Part shown: in pieces, positions 38,143-47,421 of the stretch
Layout: every line of letters starts with the position of its first letter
How positions within the stretch are numbered: position 1 is the first letter of the stretch
Assembly (NCBI GenBank): GCA_026967495.1
Contig: CP114060.1
Location: 992,001-1,056,000 of the forward strand
Origin: Rouxiella badensis
GTDB taxonomy: Bacteria; Pseudomonadota; Gammaproteobacteria; Enterobacterales; Enterobacteriaceae
Direction: 5' to 3'
Length of the DNA stretch: 64,000 nucleotides
Notes under the pieces: generated by a model
Told to the model about the DNA's origin: nothing
Seen by the model: only the letters and a program-made list of their open reading frames with translations
The model's database searches: none
Made by a program: the position numbers and the translations under genes

Positions 38143-38985
38143 TTACTCTGGAACGACCCATTTAACCAGCTGATGCCCGTTGCCGTTTGGCACCAGCACC
38201 TCAAGCAACCAAGGCAGGACCTTGTTCATCTGCTGCTCCAGCTTCCAGGGTGGGTTAATCACAATCATGCCGGAAGCGGTCATTCCGCGCTGATCGCTGT
38301 CAGGGCGCACGCCCAGCTCGATTTGCAGAATACGACGAATGCCGGTCGCTTCGAGTTCGCGCAGCATACGTTTGATCTGTTGACGCATGACCACCGGATA
38401 CCAAATAGCGTAAGTACCGGTTGCGAAACGCTTATAGCCCTCTTGAATGCCTTTAACCACGTCCTGATAATCGGTTTTTAGCTCGTACGGGGGGTCCATC
38501 AGGATCAGGCCGCGACGGGACGGCGGTGGCAGTTGGGCTTTCAGCTGCTGATAGCCGTCGGCACGCAGGACGCGGGCGCGGTCGTCTTTCTGGAACTCGT
38601 TGCGCAGCAGCGGAAAGTCGCTCGGGTGCAGCTCGGTCATGTGCAGTTTGTCGTCTTCACGCAGCAAGTGGCGGGCAATCAGCGGCGAACCGGGGTAATA
38701 GCGCAGGTTCTCATTGCGGTTAAAGTAGTTAATCGCAGACATATAGGCCGCCATCTCTTGAGGCACGTCATCACGCTGCCAGAGGCGGGCAATGCCTTCA
38801 AGATATTCACCGGTGCGTTCTGCATGTTCCCCGCTCAGCTGGTAGCGTCCGGCACCGGCGTGGGTATCGAGATAAAGAAAAGGTTTATCTTTTTCTTTAA
38901 GAGACTCGATGATCAGGCTCTGAACGGTGTGTTTCAGAACGTCGGCATGGTTGCCTGCATGAAAACTGTGGCGGTAACTCAACAT
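38143..38985 (-). CDS. rlmJ: 23S rRNA (adenine-2030-N6)-methyltransferase RlmJ
   Basis: SAM-dependent enzyme that methylates A2030 of 23S rRNA. The 280-residue protein starts MLSYRHSFHAGNHADVLKH, with SAM-binding LDTHAGAGRY and the catalytic DPPYELK motif near residue 163. Length and motifs match E. coli RlmJ (YhiR). It lies on the same strand upstream of gor with about 170 bases between, where an AAAGCCGG...CCGGCTTT hairpin (38107-38131) may act as its terminator. Confidence 0.96.
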   Translation of the reverse strand: MLSYRHSFHAGNHADVLKHTVQSLIIESLKEKDKPFLYLDTHAGAGRYQLSGEHAERTGEYLEGIARLWQRDDVPQEMAAYMSAINYFNRNENLRYYPGSPLIARHLLREDDKLHMTELHPSDFPLLRNEFQKDDRARVLRADGYQQLKAQLPPPSRRGLILMDPPYELKTDYQDVVKGIQEGYKRFATGTYAIWYPVVMRQQIKRMLRELEATGIRRILQIELGVRPDSDQRGMTASGMIVINPPWKLEQQMNKVLPWLLEVLVPNGNGHQLVKWVVPE

Positions 38986-39119
38986 AGTATTTTTACATTT
39001 TCCTAATAATTTATGGCGACAGTATAAACTTTTAGCGCCGAGTTATCCGCAGAAATAAGAAAGTGGCACAGGATACGCTGCCGATGCCTCCAGGCTTAGC
39101 AAGTCCAGCACCGTCTGCC

Positions 39120-39146
39120 CTTGATTTTGAACGCCGTTGTCCTCAT
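39120..39146 (+). promoter_or_regulatory. Candidate sigma-32 (heat-shock) promoter of prlC
   Basis: CTTGATT, a 14-base spacer and CCTCAT resemble the sigma-32 consensus CTTGAAA-N14-CCCCAT. It lies 50 bases before the prlC start. E. coli prlC is known to be heat-shock inducible, which supports the reading. Confidence 0.6.
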
Positions 39147-39195
39147 GTTAGTTTTTACGACTTATCGATGATGTCTCTTAAATCAGGACTGCCCT

Positions 39196-41283
39196 ATGAC
39201 CCAAACTACGCAAAACGATTCGTTAGCTAAAAACCCGCTCTTGGAACAGTTCGATCTCCCGCCATTTTCCGCCATCCGTCCGGAGCATATTGTTCCTGCC
39301 GTGAAGGCTGCCATTGACGCATGCCGCGCCGCTATCGAGCAGGTTGTCGCACAGTCTGGCCCTTATACCTATGAATCGCTGTGTCAGCCGATTGCTGAAA
39401 GCGAAGACAAATTCAGCCGTATCTGGTCGCCCGTTGGGCACCTGAATTCGGTCAAAAACAGCGCTGAACTTCGCGCCGCCTATGAGCAATGCTTGCCTAT
39501 TCTGTCTGAGTTTTCGACCTGGGCCGGCCAACATGAAGGACTGTATAAGGCCTATCGCGACCTGAAAGAGGGCGATAATTTTGCCACTCTGACGCTCGAG
39601 CAGAAAAAGGCGGTGGATAACGCGCTGCGCGACTTCGAGCTGTCGGGCATTGGCCTGTCTGCCGAGAAGCAGAAACGCTACGGTGAAATCACCTCTCGTC
39701 TGTCCGAGCTTGGCTCGACCTACAGCAATAATGTGCTCGACGCCACGATGGGCTGGAGCAAGCTGATTACTGACGTCGAGGCGCTAAGCGGTCTGCCAGA
39801 GAGTGCGCTGGCGGCTTCTAAGGCGCTGGCTGAGGCCAAAGAACAGCAAGGCTGGCTGCTGACGCTGGACGCGCCGAGCTATCTGCCGGTGATGACCTAC
39901 GCCGACAACGCCGAGCTGCGCGAGGAGATGTACCGTGCCTATGCCACCCGCGCGTCGGACCAAGGCCCCAACGCAGGTAAGTGGGACAACAGCGAAGTGA
40001 TGGCCGAAGAATTGGCGCTGCGCCACGAACTGGCCGAACTGCTTGGCTTTGACTCCTATGCCGATATGTCTCTGGCAACCAAAATGGCGGAAAACCCGCA
40101 GCAGGTTATTGGTTTCTTGAATGATTTAGCCAAACGCGCTCGTCCACAGGGTGAGGCTGAACTGGCTCAGCTGCGTGCATTCGCCAAGGCCAACTATGGC
40201 GTCGACGAAATGAACGCCTGGGACCTGCCTTACTACGCAGAAAAACAGAAGCAGCACCTGTTCTCCATCAACGACGAGCAGCTGCGCCCTTACTTCCCTG
40301 AAAACCGTGCACTGTCGGGCCTGTTCGAAGTCGTCAAACGCATCTACGGCATCACCGCCAAAGAGCGCAAAGACGTCGATACCTGGCACAAAGACGTGCG
40401 TTTCTTCGACCTGTTTGACGACAGCGGCGAACTGCGCGGCAGCTTCTATCTTGATCTCTACGCGCGTGAACACAAGCGTGGCGGTGCGTGGATGAACGAC
40501 TACGTCGGTAGCCTGCGTCGCAGCAACGGTAAATTGCAGCATCCGGTGGCTTACCTGACCTGTAACTTTACCCGTCCAGTCGGTGACAAACCTGCGCTGT
40601 TCACTCACAACGAAGTGACCACGCTTTTCCACGAGTTTGGCCACGGTCTGCACCATATGTTGACCAAGGTCGAGACCTCAGGCGTTGCGGGAATCAGCGG
40701 TGTGCCATGGGATGCCGTCGAGCTGCCGAGCCAGTTTATGGAAAACTGGTGCTGGGAGCCTGACGCACTGGCGTTTATCTCTGGTCACTACGAAACCCAT
40801 GAGCCACTGCCGCAGGAAATGCTTGAGAAAATGCTGGCCGCGAAAAACTATCAGGCGGCGCTGTTTATCCTGCGCCAGCTGGAGTTCGGCCTGTTTGACT
40901 TCCGTATGCACGCTGAGTATGACCCAGCCAAAGGTGCACGGATCCTCGAAACCCTTGCCGAGATCAAAAAGCAGGTCGCCGTGGTGCCTTCGCCGAGCTG
41001 GGGCCGTTTCCCGCACGCGTTTAGCCACATCTTTGCCGGGGGTTATGCGGCAGGTTATTACAGCTATCTGTGGGCAGAAGTGTTGTCTGCCGATGCCTAC
41101 TCACGCTTCGAAGAGGAAGGGATTTTCAACCGCGAAACCGGTCAGTCCTTCCTGGACAATATCCTGACGCGCGGCGGATCCGAAGAACCTATGGAGTTGT
41201 TTAAACGCTTCCGTGGTCGTGAACCGCAGCTGGATGCTATGCTTCGTCATTATGATATTAAAGAGCAGAGCCTCGAAGGATAA
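39196..41283 (+). CDS. prlC: Oligopeptidase A
   Basis: Cytoplasmic M3-family zinc metallopeptidase that degrades oligopeptides and cleaved signal peptides. The 695-residue protein has the zinc motif HEFGHGLHHML near residue 479 and the downstream ligand region PSQFMENW. PSWGRFPHAFSHIFAGGYAAGYYSYLWAE near the C-terminus is diagnostic of the family. It is preceded by a sigma-32-like promoter. rsmJ starts 9 bases after the stop, so they form an operon as in E. coli. Confidence 0.97.
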   Translation: MTQTTQNDSLAKNPLLEQFDLPPFSAIRPEHIVPAVKAAIDACRAAIEQVVAQSGPYTYESLCQPIAESEDKFSRIWSPVGHLNSVKNSAELRAAYEQCLPILSEFSTWAGQHEGLYKAYRDLKEGDNFATLTLEQKKAVDNALRDFELSGIGLSAEKQKRYGEITSRLSELGSTYSNNVLDATMGWSKLITDVEALSGLPESALAASKALAEAKEQQGWLLTLDAPSYLPVMTYADNAELREEMYRAYATRASDQGPNAGKWDNSEVMAEELALRHELAELLGFDSYADMSLATKMAENPQQVIGFLNDLAKRARPQGEAELAQLRAFAKANYGVDEMNAWDLPYYAEKQKQHLFSINDEQLRPYFPENRALSGLFEVVKRIYGITAKERKDVDTWHKDVRFFDLFDDSGELRGSFYLDLYAREHKRGGAWMNDYVGSLRRSNGKLQHPVAYLTCNFTRPVGDKPALFTHNEVTTLFHEFGHGLHHMLTKVETSGVAGISGVPWDAVELPSQFMENWCWEPDALAFISGHYETHEPLPQEMLEKMLAAKNYQAALFILRQLEFGLFDFRMHAEYDPAKGARILETLAEIKKQVAVVPSPSWGRFPHAFSHIFAGGYAAGYYSYLWAEVLSADAYSRFEEEGIFNRETGQSFLDNILTRGGSEEPMELFKRFRGREPQLDAMLRHYDIKEQSLEG

Positions 41284-41292
41284 CAACCTCCC

Positions 41293-42039
41293 GTGAGTGT
41301 GTTTTTAGCATGTGAAGAAGGCGCCGATGCAGGCGCCTTATCTATTCTGGCCGAGCGCTGGAAGCTGGTTTCCGATCCAGATGCCCTGATGGCGCTGGTA
41401 CTGACCCCTGAAAGACTGGAATTGCGTAAGCGTGACGAACCGAAGCTGGGTGCCATCTTTGTCGATTTTGTCGGCGGAACCCTGGGGCATCGTCGTCGAT
41501 TTGGCGGCGGACGCGGTGAAGCTGTGGCCAAGGCGGTAGGGATTAAGGGCAGTTATCTGCCTGACGTCGTCGATGCAACGGCAGGGCTGGGCCGAGACGC
41601 CTTTGTGCTGGCGGCGCTCGGTTGTCGGGTAAGAATGATTGAACGCAATCCGGTGGTGGCTGCGTTGCTTGACGACGGATTGTCGCGCGGTTACCGCGAT
41701 GCGGAAATCGGTGCCTGGCTGCAGGAGCGCATGACGTTGCTGCATGGCTCAAGCCTGACGGCGCTCAGCGAAATCACACCTCGCCCGCAGGTGGTTTATC
41801 TCGACCCGATGTACCCCCATCGACAGAAGAGTGCACTGGTGAAAAAAGAGATGCGGGTCTTCCAGGGGCTGGTCGGTGCGGATGACGATGCAGATGGCCT
41901 GCTCGAACCTGCGCGCCGTCTGGCGACCAAACGAATAGTGGTAAAACGCCCCGACTATGCCCCGCCAATGGCCGATACGCCTGCTCAGGCGGCGGTGACC
42001 ACTAAGAGCCACCGTTTTGATATTTACACGCCGCTTTAA
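41293..42039 (+). CDS. rsmJ: 16S rRNA (guanine-1516-N2)-methyltransferase RsmJ
   Basis: SAM-dependent methyltransferase acting on G1516 of 16S rRNA. The 248-residue product begins with a GTG codon and has DFVGGTLGHRRRFGGGRGE, the SAM motif DATAGLGRDAFVLA and catalytic LDPMYPHR. All are typical of RsmJ (YhiQ). It is translationally close to prlC (9-base gap). Its 3' end overlaps the convergent MerR-type gene by 38 bases. Confidence 0.95.
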   Translation: MSVFLACEEGADAGALSILAERWKLVSDPDALMALVLTPERLELRKRDEPKLGAIFVDFVGGTLGHRRRFGGGRGEAVAKAVGIKGSYLPDVVDATAGLGRDAFVLAALGCRVRMIERNPVVAALLDDGLSRGYRDAEIGAWLQERMTLLHGSSLTALSEITPRPQVVYLDPMYPHRQKSALVKKEMRVFQGLVGADDDADGLLEPARRLATKRIVVKRPDYAPPMADTPAQAAVTTKSHRFDIYTPL

Positions 42040-42847
42040 GCAGCGTTGCCTTGCCGAGCAGCATCACCGGCAGGCCCTGCGTTAACCACGAATCAAACAC
42101 GGCCTGCTGGCGACTGTCCAGCGGCGTGTCTGACCAAATGAGATAATGCTCCATCGGCGAGGCCGCCAAGTCTGGCTCTTCAACCTCGCAGTGGACTATC
42201 TCGACGTTAAGCCCCTCGCCGCACAGCCTCAGTGACTCCAGCCACAGCTCGAGCGGATCGTCGATTTGCATCGGCAGCAACAGTACCTGCGGACGCGCCC
42301 TGTGACGCAGCGTACGCATAAGGTAGGTGGCATATTCAATTATGATGCTGTCCAGCAGCCCTTTTTGCTGTATCGGCAGTCTCTGTCTGCTGGTGGAAAG
42401 AAAGGCGCGAATAGGGCGAAGCACCCGGTTAACCAGGCAATCGAGTGGATATTCTCGCCCAAATTGCCAAATCAAACGACGTAGCTTGAGTAACTCACCC
42501 TCGCCGAGGGCGTTTAAGATCTCTGCCTGTAGAGCGTGCCAGCTGCTGTGAGGTGCTGGACCGATATTCTCGGCTATCCGCTTTGGCTCTGACGCGCTAA
42601 GGTGCGGGCGGATCTGCGCGATCGGAATACCGTCCGTGACTTTTCGCAAGATCGTATGTAGCTGAGTAAGATCGCTCTCGCTGTACCAGCGGCTCCCTTT
42701 GGCATCGCGCTGTGGGTGAATAAGCCCATAACGTTGCCAGGTGCGTAGCGTTATGGGCAATACACCGCAAAGCTGGGCTGTAGTTTCAATACTGTAATGG
42801 CGGGCTAACGGACGCAGCGTATTTGGGTGAGATGAGTGCATTTCCAT
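42002..42847 (-). CDS. MerR-family transcriptional regulator (MlrA/CarA-like)
   Basis: A 281-residue regulator with an N-terminal MerR winged helix (YSIETTAQLCGVLPITLRTWQRYGLIHPQRD) followed by a long C-terminal domain resembling B12-binding-like domains of MlrA/BluR/CarA regulators, though without an obvious cobalamin DxHxxG motif. It takes the place that dtpB has in E. coli between rsmJ and uspA. It overlaps rsmJ tail to tail by 38 bases. The target is unknown; control of surface or stress genes, as for MlrA, is only a guess. Confidence 0.8.
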   Translation of the reverse strand: MEMHSSHPNTLRPLARHYSIETTAQLCGVLPITLRTWQRYGLIHPQRDAKGSRWYSESDLTQLHTILRKVTDGIPIAQIRPHLSASEPKRIAENIGPAPHSSWHALQAEILNALGEGELLKLRRLIWQFGREYPLDCLVNRVLRPIRAFLSTSRQRLPIQQKGLLDSIIIEYATYLMRTLRHRARPQVLLLPMQIDDPLELWLESLRLCGEGLNVEIVHCEVEEPDLAASPMEHYLIWSDTPLDSRQQAVFDSWLTQGLPVMLLGKATLLKAACKYQNGGS

Positions 42848-43028
42848 AGGGCAACAAATTCCATTTGTTCGCTAATGACTGACTAGCTATAAGTGAAAAA
42901 AATGGCTTTGTATAGTGGGATGCAAGTTGATCTAAATTTAATGAAGCGAAATTTGAGCTGTGTCATTTATTGATGAAAACAAGGAGAGCGGGAGATGCAA
43001 CATCACACCCCCGGAGAGAGTACGAACA

Positions 43029-43472
43029 TTACTCTTTGGTGTCTTCAGGGTCACGCAGAGGCACAATCAGCATATCGATGTGTACCGTGTTAATCAGCTG
43101 GCGTGCCGAGGACATCAGCTTGCTCCAAAAGTCCTGATGATGGCCACACAACACGAGATCGACGTCGTATTGTTTGATGGCATCAACCAGCACCTGAGCC
43201 AAATCGCCGCTGCCGCTTAGGGTCTCTGCAATAGGATAACCGGCGTTATGTGACAGTTCGCTCAGTGCGTTGTGCGTTTCTTCAGAGATACGTTTTTGCA
43301 TGTCACCGAGGTTGACGTCTATCAGGCCGGTATAGAGGTCCGAATAATTGACATCAACGTGGATAAGAGACACTTTGGCATTGTAAGGTCTGGCAAGGGA
43401 GACCGCTTTCTCAACCAGCACTTTACTCTCTGGTGACAGGTCCACCGCAATGAGGATATGTTTATAAGCCAT
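43029..43472 (-). CDS. uspA: Universal stress protein A
   Basis: Cytoplasmic dimeric stress protein of 147 residues, induced at growth arrest and by many stresses. MAYKHILIAVDLSPESKVLVEKAVSLARPYNAKVSLIHVDVNYSDLYTGL is nearly the E. coli N-terminus. Like E. coli UspA it lacks the full ATP-binding glycine motif near the C-terminus. It diverges from uspB across about 450 bases, as in E. coli. Confidence 0.97.
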   Translation of the reverse strand: MAYKHILIAVDLSPESKVLVEKAVSLARPYNAKVSLIHVDVNYSDLYTGLIDVNLGDMQKRISEETHNALSELSHNAGYPIAETLSGSGDLAQVLVDAIKQYDVDLVLCGHHQDFWSKLMSSARQLINTVHIDMLIVPLRDPEDTKE

Positions 43473-43921
43473 AAGAAACTCCTTCCATAAGTCATTTAAC
43501 GTTTATTCGGATTATCGGGGTGTCGTCCAGTACTGCCGTATAACCACGACTTTCATAAACTAATGTTGCATAAACAACAGTCTAAAAACTTAACCTACCT
43601 CAAGTATAGCCATAAAACGTCTACTTATGCCGGACTATTCTCCAGGCGAATGGTTTGCATCACATTGTTCGAACAGGCTTAGCGACAGAAATATTCTTTT
43701 TTTGTCCCCCGATTTATATTTCATTTCCTACACTCAATAATAAGCGGGAGTTCGGCATATTGCCTCTTTTCGCAAGTGAAGCGAACGCTGAGTTGGCTAG
43801 CCCGGAAAGGGTCTGGGGGCGGGCATAAAATTGCCCAGGTATCGGGTAAAAGGCGGTGAGAAAGGGCGAAAGGCTTACAGGTCGCTGACGGTAAGTATAG
43901 ATGTCGCCGTAAGGGGGAATC
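43473..43921. other. uspA-uspB divergent regulatory region
   Basis: This 449-base interval contains no convincing gene. It should carry the uspA promoter and, on the other strand, the uspB promoter, which depends on RpoS in E. coli. I could not assign sites reliably by eye. Confidence 0.5.
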
Positions 43922-44257
43922 ATGATCAGTCCCATTGCGCTATTTTGGGCTTTATGTGTTGTATGTGTTGTGAATATGCTGCGCTACTACTCTTCTCTTC
44001 GTGCGTTGCTGGTGGTGTTACGAGGATGCGATCCGCTGCTTTATCAGTATGTTGACGGAGGAGGATTTTTTACCGCGCACGGGCAGCCCAGTAAGCAAAT
44101 TAGGTTAGTGCGTTACATCTATGCGCAGCGCTATGTTGATCATCACGACCCCGAGTTTATTCGTCGTTGTGAAAGGGTTCGCGGACAATTTGTGCTAACA
44201 ACAGGGTTATGCGGCTTAATCCTCATCAGTATGTTGGCGATGCTGATTTGGTATTAA
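43922..44257 (+). CDS. uspB: Universal stress protein B
   Basis: A 111-residue inner-membrane protein with a hydrophobic helix at each end (ISPIALFWALCVVCVVNMLRYY and FVLTTGLCGLILISMLAMLIWY) and a basic central loop containing HGQPSKQIRLVRYIYAQRY. This two-helix architecture and length match E. coli UspB, which is induced in stationary phase and involved in ethanol tolerance. It is followed by a strong terminator shared with pitA. Confidence 0.96.
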   Translation: MISPIALFWALCVVCVVNMLRYYSSLRALLVVLRGCDPLLYQYVDGGGFFTAHGQPSKQIRLVRYIYAQRYVDHHDPEFIRRCERVRGQFVLTTGLCGLILISMLAMLIWY

Positions 44258-44324
44258 ATCCGATAAAAAAGGACGATGAATGAGAGTTAAACGACAGTGA
44301 GTCTGAATATTGAGGCAAAAAAAT

Positions 44325-44358
44325 AAAGGCGGCGCACTTAACATGCACCGCCTTTTTT
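44325..44358. terminator. Bidirectional terminator between uspB and pitA
   Basis: AAAGGCGG pairs with CCGCCTTT around a 15-base interval and is followed by T residues on the plus strand; the complementary A run on the other side serves pitA. It lies between two converging genes. Confidence 0.85.
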
Positions 44359-44372
44359 ACGCATAAAGTCCG

Positions 44373-45872
44373 TTAAATCAGCTTCAGCGCCAACCAGTAC
44401 AGTACGCCTGAGAGCAGAATCGACACCGGCAGGGTGAGCAACCACGCCAGCGCGATGTTCTTAATGGTCTTGCTCTGTACGCCACCGCCGTCAACTATCA
44501 TGGTGCCCGCAACCGCAGAAGAGAGCACGTGGGTGGTTGAAACCGGCATACCGGTGTAGCTCGCCACACCAATAGAAACTGCGGCAGTAACCTGTGCAGA
44601 GAGACCCTGCGCATAGGTCATGCCTTTTTTGCCAATCTTCTCACCGATGGTGGTCGCGACGCGTTTCCAGCCAATCATGGTACCCAGAGCCAATGCTAAT
44701 GCAACGGCAACGATAATCCAGATAGGCGCGTATTCAACGGTTTGCAGCAGATCGCCGTGTAAATCGTTGAGGAAACGCTTATCGGCAGCGCTGGTTTCAC
44801 TCAGCTTAGCCGTTTTATCTACCGTATCGGAAACACACATCAGCAGGCGACGCATCTGGCTACGCTGTTCCGGCGCGAGTTCACTGTAGCTTTGCAGGTT
44901 ATTCAGCATTCCCTGAGTACGAGAAAGTGCTTCAAGCGCAAGGCTGTCATTACAGTGGAACTCGACGGGCGTCTGAGTGCTGCTGTCTGTCGGCGCAGGT
45001 ACCAGCGGAGTCAGGGCAACCACGTGCTGTAGGGTATCCGTATGCTGCTGATAGTACTGTTGCAAATGCGTCACGGCATCACGGGTGCGGGTGATGTCAT
45101 AACCGGTAGCGTTCATATTCAATACGAAGCCAGCAGGAGCAACGCCAATCAATACCAACATAATCAGGCCAATGCCTTTCTGACCGTCGTTCGCGCCGTG
45201 GGAGAAACTTACCCCAATAGCGGAAAGGATCAGAGCAATGCGCGTCCAGAATGGCGGTTTTTTCTTGCCGTCCTGCTTCTCACGTTCAGCCGGCGTCAGA
45301 TGGATGCGCTGACGCTTTTTGTTCCCGCTCCAGTAACGGCGGAGCAAGAAAATCATGCTTCCCGCGACAATCATACCCACCAGAGGCGAGATAATTAACG
45401 ACAGGAAAATGCTAATCATTTTCGGGATGTTAAGGGCATCGATAATCGAGCTGTGGGTCATTAACGCGTTGGTCAGACCTACGCCGATAATGGCACCGAT
45501 GAGCGTATGGGAGCTGGAGGCCGGCAGGCCGAAATACCAGGTACCCAGGTTCCAGATAATCGCCGCCAATAGCATAGAAAACACCATAGCGAGACCATGA
45601 GCAGAACCCACGTTCAACAGCAAATCAGTAGGAAGCAAGTGGACGATGGCATATGCCACGCTCAAGCCGCCAAGCATGACGCCAAAGAAGTTAAATACGC
45701 CAGCCATCACAACGGCAAGTTGCGAACGCATAGCGCGCGTATAAATCACAGTCGCGACTGCGTTTGCTGTGTCATGGAAACCGTTGATGGCTTCGTAGAA
45801 CAGCACAAACAGCAATGCGAGAATCAATAACAGGCCGGTATGGAAATCCAACCCGGCGAATAAATGCAGCAT
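44373..45872 (-). CDS. pitA: Low-affinity inorganic phosphate transporter PitA
   Basis: Metal-phosphate:proton symporter of the inner membrane, 499 residues as in E. coli. The duplicated family signatures are clear: FYEAINGFHDTANAVATVIYTRAM at the N-terminus and GVSFSHGANDGQKGIGLIMLV in the second half, plus GMPVSTTHVLSSAVAGTM. The ATG at 45872 (MLHLFAGLDFHTG) is the family start; the 40 extra in-frame residues upstream are rejected. It diverges from yhiN, as in E. coli. Confidence 0.96.
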   Translation of the reverse strand: MLHLFAGLDFHTGLLLILALLFVLFYEAINGFHDTANAVATVIYTRAMRSQLAVVMAGVFNFFGVMLGGLSVAYAIVHLLPTDLLLNVGSAHGLAMVFSMLLAAIIWNLGTWYFGLPASSSHTLIGAIIGVGLTNALMTHSSIIDALNIPKMISIFLSLIISPLVGMIVAGSMIFLLRRYWSGNKKRQRIHLTPAEREKQDGKKKPPFWTRIALILSAIGVSFSHGANDGQKGIGLIMLVLIGVAPAGFVLNMNATGYDITRTRDAVTHLQQYYQQHTDTLQHVVALTPLVPAPTDSSTQTPVEFHCNDSLALEALSRTQGMLNNLQSYSELAPEQRSQMRRLLMCVSDTVDKTAKLSETSAADKRFLNDLHGDLLQTVEYAPIWIIVAVALALALGTMIGWKRVATTIGEKIGKKGMTYAQGLSAQVTAAVSIGVASYTGMPVSTTHVLSSAVAGTMIVDGGGVQSKTIKNIALAWLLTLPVSILLSGVLYWLALKLI

Positions 45873-46217
45873 AATTGTTACGCCAGTTTGTGGACATGAA
45901 CGCCGCGCATTATCTGCGAGAACAGGGTGAGTGGAAAAGGAAAATATGACATTTTTTTGACTAAAGATAGGTAAAAAATCAAGGGTATGCAAAGTAAGGC
46001 TTTGAAACCTATTGAGTTAAAAGGCGTTTTTCTTCTGAAACATTTTCTTACCAGCGCGGATTAATGTTTGAGAATCTAGCTTATAGACGCCGCAGAGCTT
46101 ACAATCTGGCACGCAACAGGCTGAATTGACGCTTTTTTGCACAGCGTTGGCATTTATCCCCGCCGTTTTAACGCGTAATCACTTTTTGACGTGTGAAAGT
46201 TATAGAGAGAGGTTTTT
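45873..46217. other. pitA-yhiN divergent promoter region
   Basis: This 345-base interval has no credible gene. It should contain both promoters. No Pho-box-like repeat was evident by eye. Confidence 0.45.
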
Positions 46218-47419
46218 GTGGAACAGTACGACGTCGTAGTCATTGGTGCCGGTGCGGCAGGAATGTTTTGCGCAGCGCAGGCGGGCCAGGGCGGCTGCAA
46301 GGTACTGTTGCTCGATAATGGCAAGAAGCTAGGGCGTAAAATCCTGATGTCCGGCGGCGGCCGCTGCAATTTCACGAATATGCACACTGAACCGGCTGCC
46401 TATCTTTCTGAAAATCCGCATTTCTGCAAATCCGCGCTGGCGCGTTATACCCAGTGGGATTTTATCGATCTGGTCAACCGTTACGGCATCGCCTGGCATG
46501 AGAAAACGCTGGGTCAACTTTTCTGTGATGATTCTGCTCAACAGATTGTGAGCCTGCTCGAACAAGAATGCCAAAAAGGTAAGGTCACCTTCCGCTTGCG
46601 CAGTGAGATAAGCGCGGTTGAAAAAACTGAACAAGGCTATGCGATTCAGGTGAATGGTCAAGAAGTGAGCACTCGCTCACTTGTAGTGGCGAGCGGGGGT
46701 TATCCATGCCAGGATTAGGTGCCTCGCCGTTTGGTTACCGCCTTGCCGAGCAGTTTGGCCTCAAAGTATTGCCCACCCGTGCCGGTCTGGTGCCTTTTAC
46801 CCTGCACAAGCCGCTGCTTGAACATTTGCAGACGCTTTCCGGGGTCTCAGTTCCGGCGGTGATGACCGCGGCAGACGGCACTGTTTTCCGTGAAAGTATT
46901 TTGTTCACCCACCGTGGACTCTCTGGACCCGCCGTTTTACAGCTTTCGAGCTACTGGCAACCTGGCGAGTTTGTGAGCGTTAACTTACTGCCTAACCTAG
47001 ACCTTAGCGCATTTCTTAACCAGCAGCGTCAAGATCATCCTAATCAGAGCCTCAAAAATACGCTGTCGTTGCATCTGCCTAAACGGCTGGTGGAATGTCT
47101 ACAAACGCTGGGACAGCTTCCTGAAGTCACCCTAAAGCAGCTTAATGTGCCGCAGCAGGCGGCACTGATTGAGCAACTGCAAAACTGGCAGGTTCAGCCG
47201 AACGGCACCGAAGGCTATCGCACCGCCGAAGTGACTCTGGGCGGCGTCGACACGCGCGCGCTGTCGTCAAAAACCATGGGCGCCAACGCGGTACCGGGCC
47301 TGTATTTTATCGGCGAAGTGGTTGATGTCACCGGCTGGCTTGGTGGCTACAACTTCCAGTGGGCCTGGAGCTCTGCCTGGGCCTGTGCTCAGGACTTGAT
47401 CAACCAGCGTAGCGCTTAA
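46218..47419 (+). CDS. yhiN: HI0933-family flavoprotein YhiN (one frame break)
   Basis: FAD-dependent oxidoreductase-like protein of the HI0933/YhiN family; physiological substrate unknown. The N-terminus has DVVVIGAGAAGMFCAAQAG and GRKILMSGGGRCNFTN, both family signatures. The frame breaks near 46695 at a run of five G; six G yields VASGGLSMPGLGASPFGYRLAEQFG and continues to the typical end (GEVVDVTGWLGGYNFQWAWSSAWACA). Restored length is about 400 residues, as in E. coli. It ends 2 bases before the convergent SorC-type gene. Confidence 0.93.
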
Positions 47420-47421
47420 GC

